A program made the position numbers and the translations under genes. A stretch of 5,354 nt of DNA from Lachnospiraceae bacterium (GTDB lineage: Bacteria > Bacillota > Clostridia > Lachnospirales > Lachnospiraceae), in NCBI GenBank assembly GCA_017437205.1, contig JAFSBP010000254.1, positions 1 to 5,354 of the forward strand, written 5' to 3'. Under the pieces are notes generated by a model that was given only the letters and a program-made list of their open reading frames with translations, was not told where the DNA came from and ran no database searches. Below, in pieces: positions 4,101 to 5,354 of this stretch. Position 1 is the stretch's first letter; each line of letters starts with the position of its first letter.

Positions 4101-5354
4101 ATGAAACATATAACCTACAACCGCTACCCCATCGGTAACAAGCGCTTTATCTGGAAGCAGAAGGAGTTTACCCTTTCCACCTTCTCCTGCTGCCCTCAAA
4201 TGGACAAGTGCGAAGGCGATATGCGCGAAGTTACCTTTAAGTCCATCAAACACCTGAAGGAGGCCGGCTTCAACATGCTGGAACTTGGCTGGTCCGGTCC
4301 TATCGGCGCATGGGCAGCCGTCGATGCCTGCGAGGAGTACGGAATCGATCTGGTATTTCAGGATATGTCCATCATGGGTGGAATGCAGCACCGTCATCTA
4401 GACAATAAAGTAGCAAAGTCCGTCGTGACCGATCTGGTGAGCCGTCTGAAACCGAAGAAACATACCATCGGCTACTATGTTTGGGATGAGCCCCACTCTG
4501 AGGAGCAGTTTGCGGAGGCACGCAGACAGATGGATATGCTTGAGGAAGAAGACCCGGAAGCTCTGTTGTTCACCGTCGCTCTCCCCAACTACAACGGCGC
4601 AGGCGAGAACAGAGAAGGCTACAGATGGGAAAACGGCAAGTTTGCCCCTTACGTGGACCGCTTTATCGAGCGCATGGATCCGCCGGTACTGTCCTTTGAC
4701 TATTATCCCATCGGCGACTACTTCAAGGTTTGGCCCGGCCACACCTTTAAGCGCGAAAATCAGCTGGACGACACCTTCATGTGGCTAGATATGGCTCTTT
4801 ACCGCAAGAAGGCACAGGAAAATAATCTTCCCTTCTGGTTCTACTACCAGGGAATCCCGCTGTACGCATGCACAGACTACTTTATTTTCCCGATGGTTCG
4901 CTGCTTTATGTATGCGGGAATCCTTTACGGTGCAAAGGGACTGCAGCACTACGCTGCCGGCGAGGGCAATAACTGCCTGATCAAAAAGAACGGTGACAAG
5001 GACATCTTCTTCGACGATATGAAGCAGATCCATTCTGAGATCAAGGCTCTCGGCAACACCCTGATGGCGCTTGACTCCAAGCGCGTATATCATTCTGCGG
5101 AACTACTTCCCGGTTGTGAGTACATCAAGCCTTACGTTGATAATTTCGCGGACAGCGACCTCTTTGCAGGCGAGCTTCCTTACCGCACCTCCGTGGGTGA
5201 ATTGGCAGACGCATACGGAAACGATTACGTTGTAATCTTAAACCGCGACTATGAGAACGCACTGAATGCGTCACTTAAGTTAAAGAATGCTTCCCGCGTT
5301 TACGAGGTAAGCCGTGAGGACGGAAAGCAACACGTGATCCACGAAAGCACCACC
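4101..5354 (+). CDS. TIM-barrel glycoside-hydrolase-like protein (cut by right window edge)
   Basis: 418 codons are visible with no stop. There is no signal peptide, so it probably acts on sugars inside the cell. The pattern is that of a (beta/alpha)8 barrel: FTLSTFSCCPQ (23-33), HLKEAGFNMLELGW (51-64, strand 2), YGIDLVFQD (80-88, strand 3), IGYYVWDEP (123-131, strand 4 with D129/E130 in the acid/base position), LSFDYYPIGDY (197-207, strand 6), LPFWFYYQGIP (243-253, strand 7), and YAGILYGAKGLQHYAAGEG (271-289, strand 8). After ALGNTLMALDSKRVYHS a beta-rich C-terminal domain begins, including NDYVVILNRDY. The architecture resembles clan GH-A enzymes such as family 42, but I cannot name a family. 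Strand 7 ends in Gln250, where GH-A enzymes carry the nucleophile Glu. AGGGAGGA (4087-4094) lies 6 bases before ATG. It may be the first gene of a carbohydrate operon continuing to the right. Confidence 0.8.
   Translation, partial: MKHITYNRYPIGNKRFIWKQKEFTLSTFSCCPQMDKCEGDMREVTFKSIKHLKEAGFNMLELGWSGPIGAWAAVDACEEYGIDLVFQDMSIMGGMQHRHLDNKVAKSVVTDLVSRLKPKKHTIGYYVWDEPHSEEQFAEARRQMDMLEEEDPEALLFTVALPNYNGAGENREGYRWENGKFAPYVDRFIERMDPPVLSFDYYPIGDYFKVWPGHTFKRENQLDDTFMWLDMALYRKKAQENNLPFWFYYQGIPLYACTDYFIFPMVRCFMYAGILYGAKGLQHYAAGEGNNCLIKKNGDKDIFFDDMKQIHSEIKALGNTLMALDSKRVYHSAELLPGCEYIKPYVDNFADSDLFAGELPYRTSVGELADAYGNDYVVILNRDYENALNASLKLKNASRVYEVSREDGKQHVIHESTT

Noticed and set aside
4053..4742. Two abutting 114-codon minus-strand frames
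   Set aside because: Both are antisense to the glycosidase-like gene, lack ribosome sites and show no domain; they follow from codon bias on the other strand.

Overview
The window reads as chromosomal DNA of a gut-type low-to-mid GC Firmicute, most likely a Clostridia/Lachnospiraceae relative. The support is indirect: strong GGAGG-type ribosome sites, sigma-A promoters, and a gene set (AAA-ATPase-like protein, DUF1836, a divergent DegV-family protein, cytosolic GDPD, TIM-barrel glycosidase-like enzyme) that is typical of that group. Both window ends cut through genes.

Layout. Positions 1-737 (minus) hold the N-terminal 245 residues of a DNA-binding-domain plus AAA-ATPase-like fusion, with a perfect consensus promoter at 773-801. 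A 357-base AT-rich divergent intergenic region (738-1094) carries two dyads, and a third small palindrome sits next to the start of a 107-residue XRE-type regulator (1095-1418, plus). That regulator converges on a glycerophosphodiester phosphodiesterase (1487-2215, minus), and the two share a long stem-loop terminator that overlaps the end of the regulator's coding sequence. The phosphodiesterase promoter (2286-2313, minus) diverges from the promoter (2433-2461, plus) of a two-gene operon, DUF1836 regulator then DegV-family lipid-binding protein (2515-3903), which ends in a textbook terminator (3913-3949). A separate promoter (4011-4038), preceded by two copies of a TTGACAAAAT-containing repeat, drives a TIM-barrel glycoside-hydrolase-like gene (4101 to the right edge, no stop reached).

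How the genes relate. The only evident functional unit is DUF1836-DegV. GDPD (glycerol 3-phosphate release) and DegV (fatty-acid carrier family) both touch lipid metabolism, but they lie on opposite strands with separate promoters, so a link is only speculation. The AAA-ATPase-like gene looks AT-richer than its neighbours (about 40% GC in sampled lines, versus roughly 50-65% in the DegV gene) and may be an accessory insertion together with the adjacent XRE regulator. No RNA genes, CRISPR arrays, insertion sequences or complete mobile elements were seen. I see no clear new system. The most interesting items are the HTH-ATPase fusion with its operator-like divergent region, the sugar enzyme lacking an obvious nucleophile, and the translational arrangement upstream of the DUF1836 gene.
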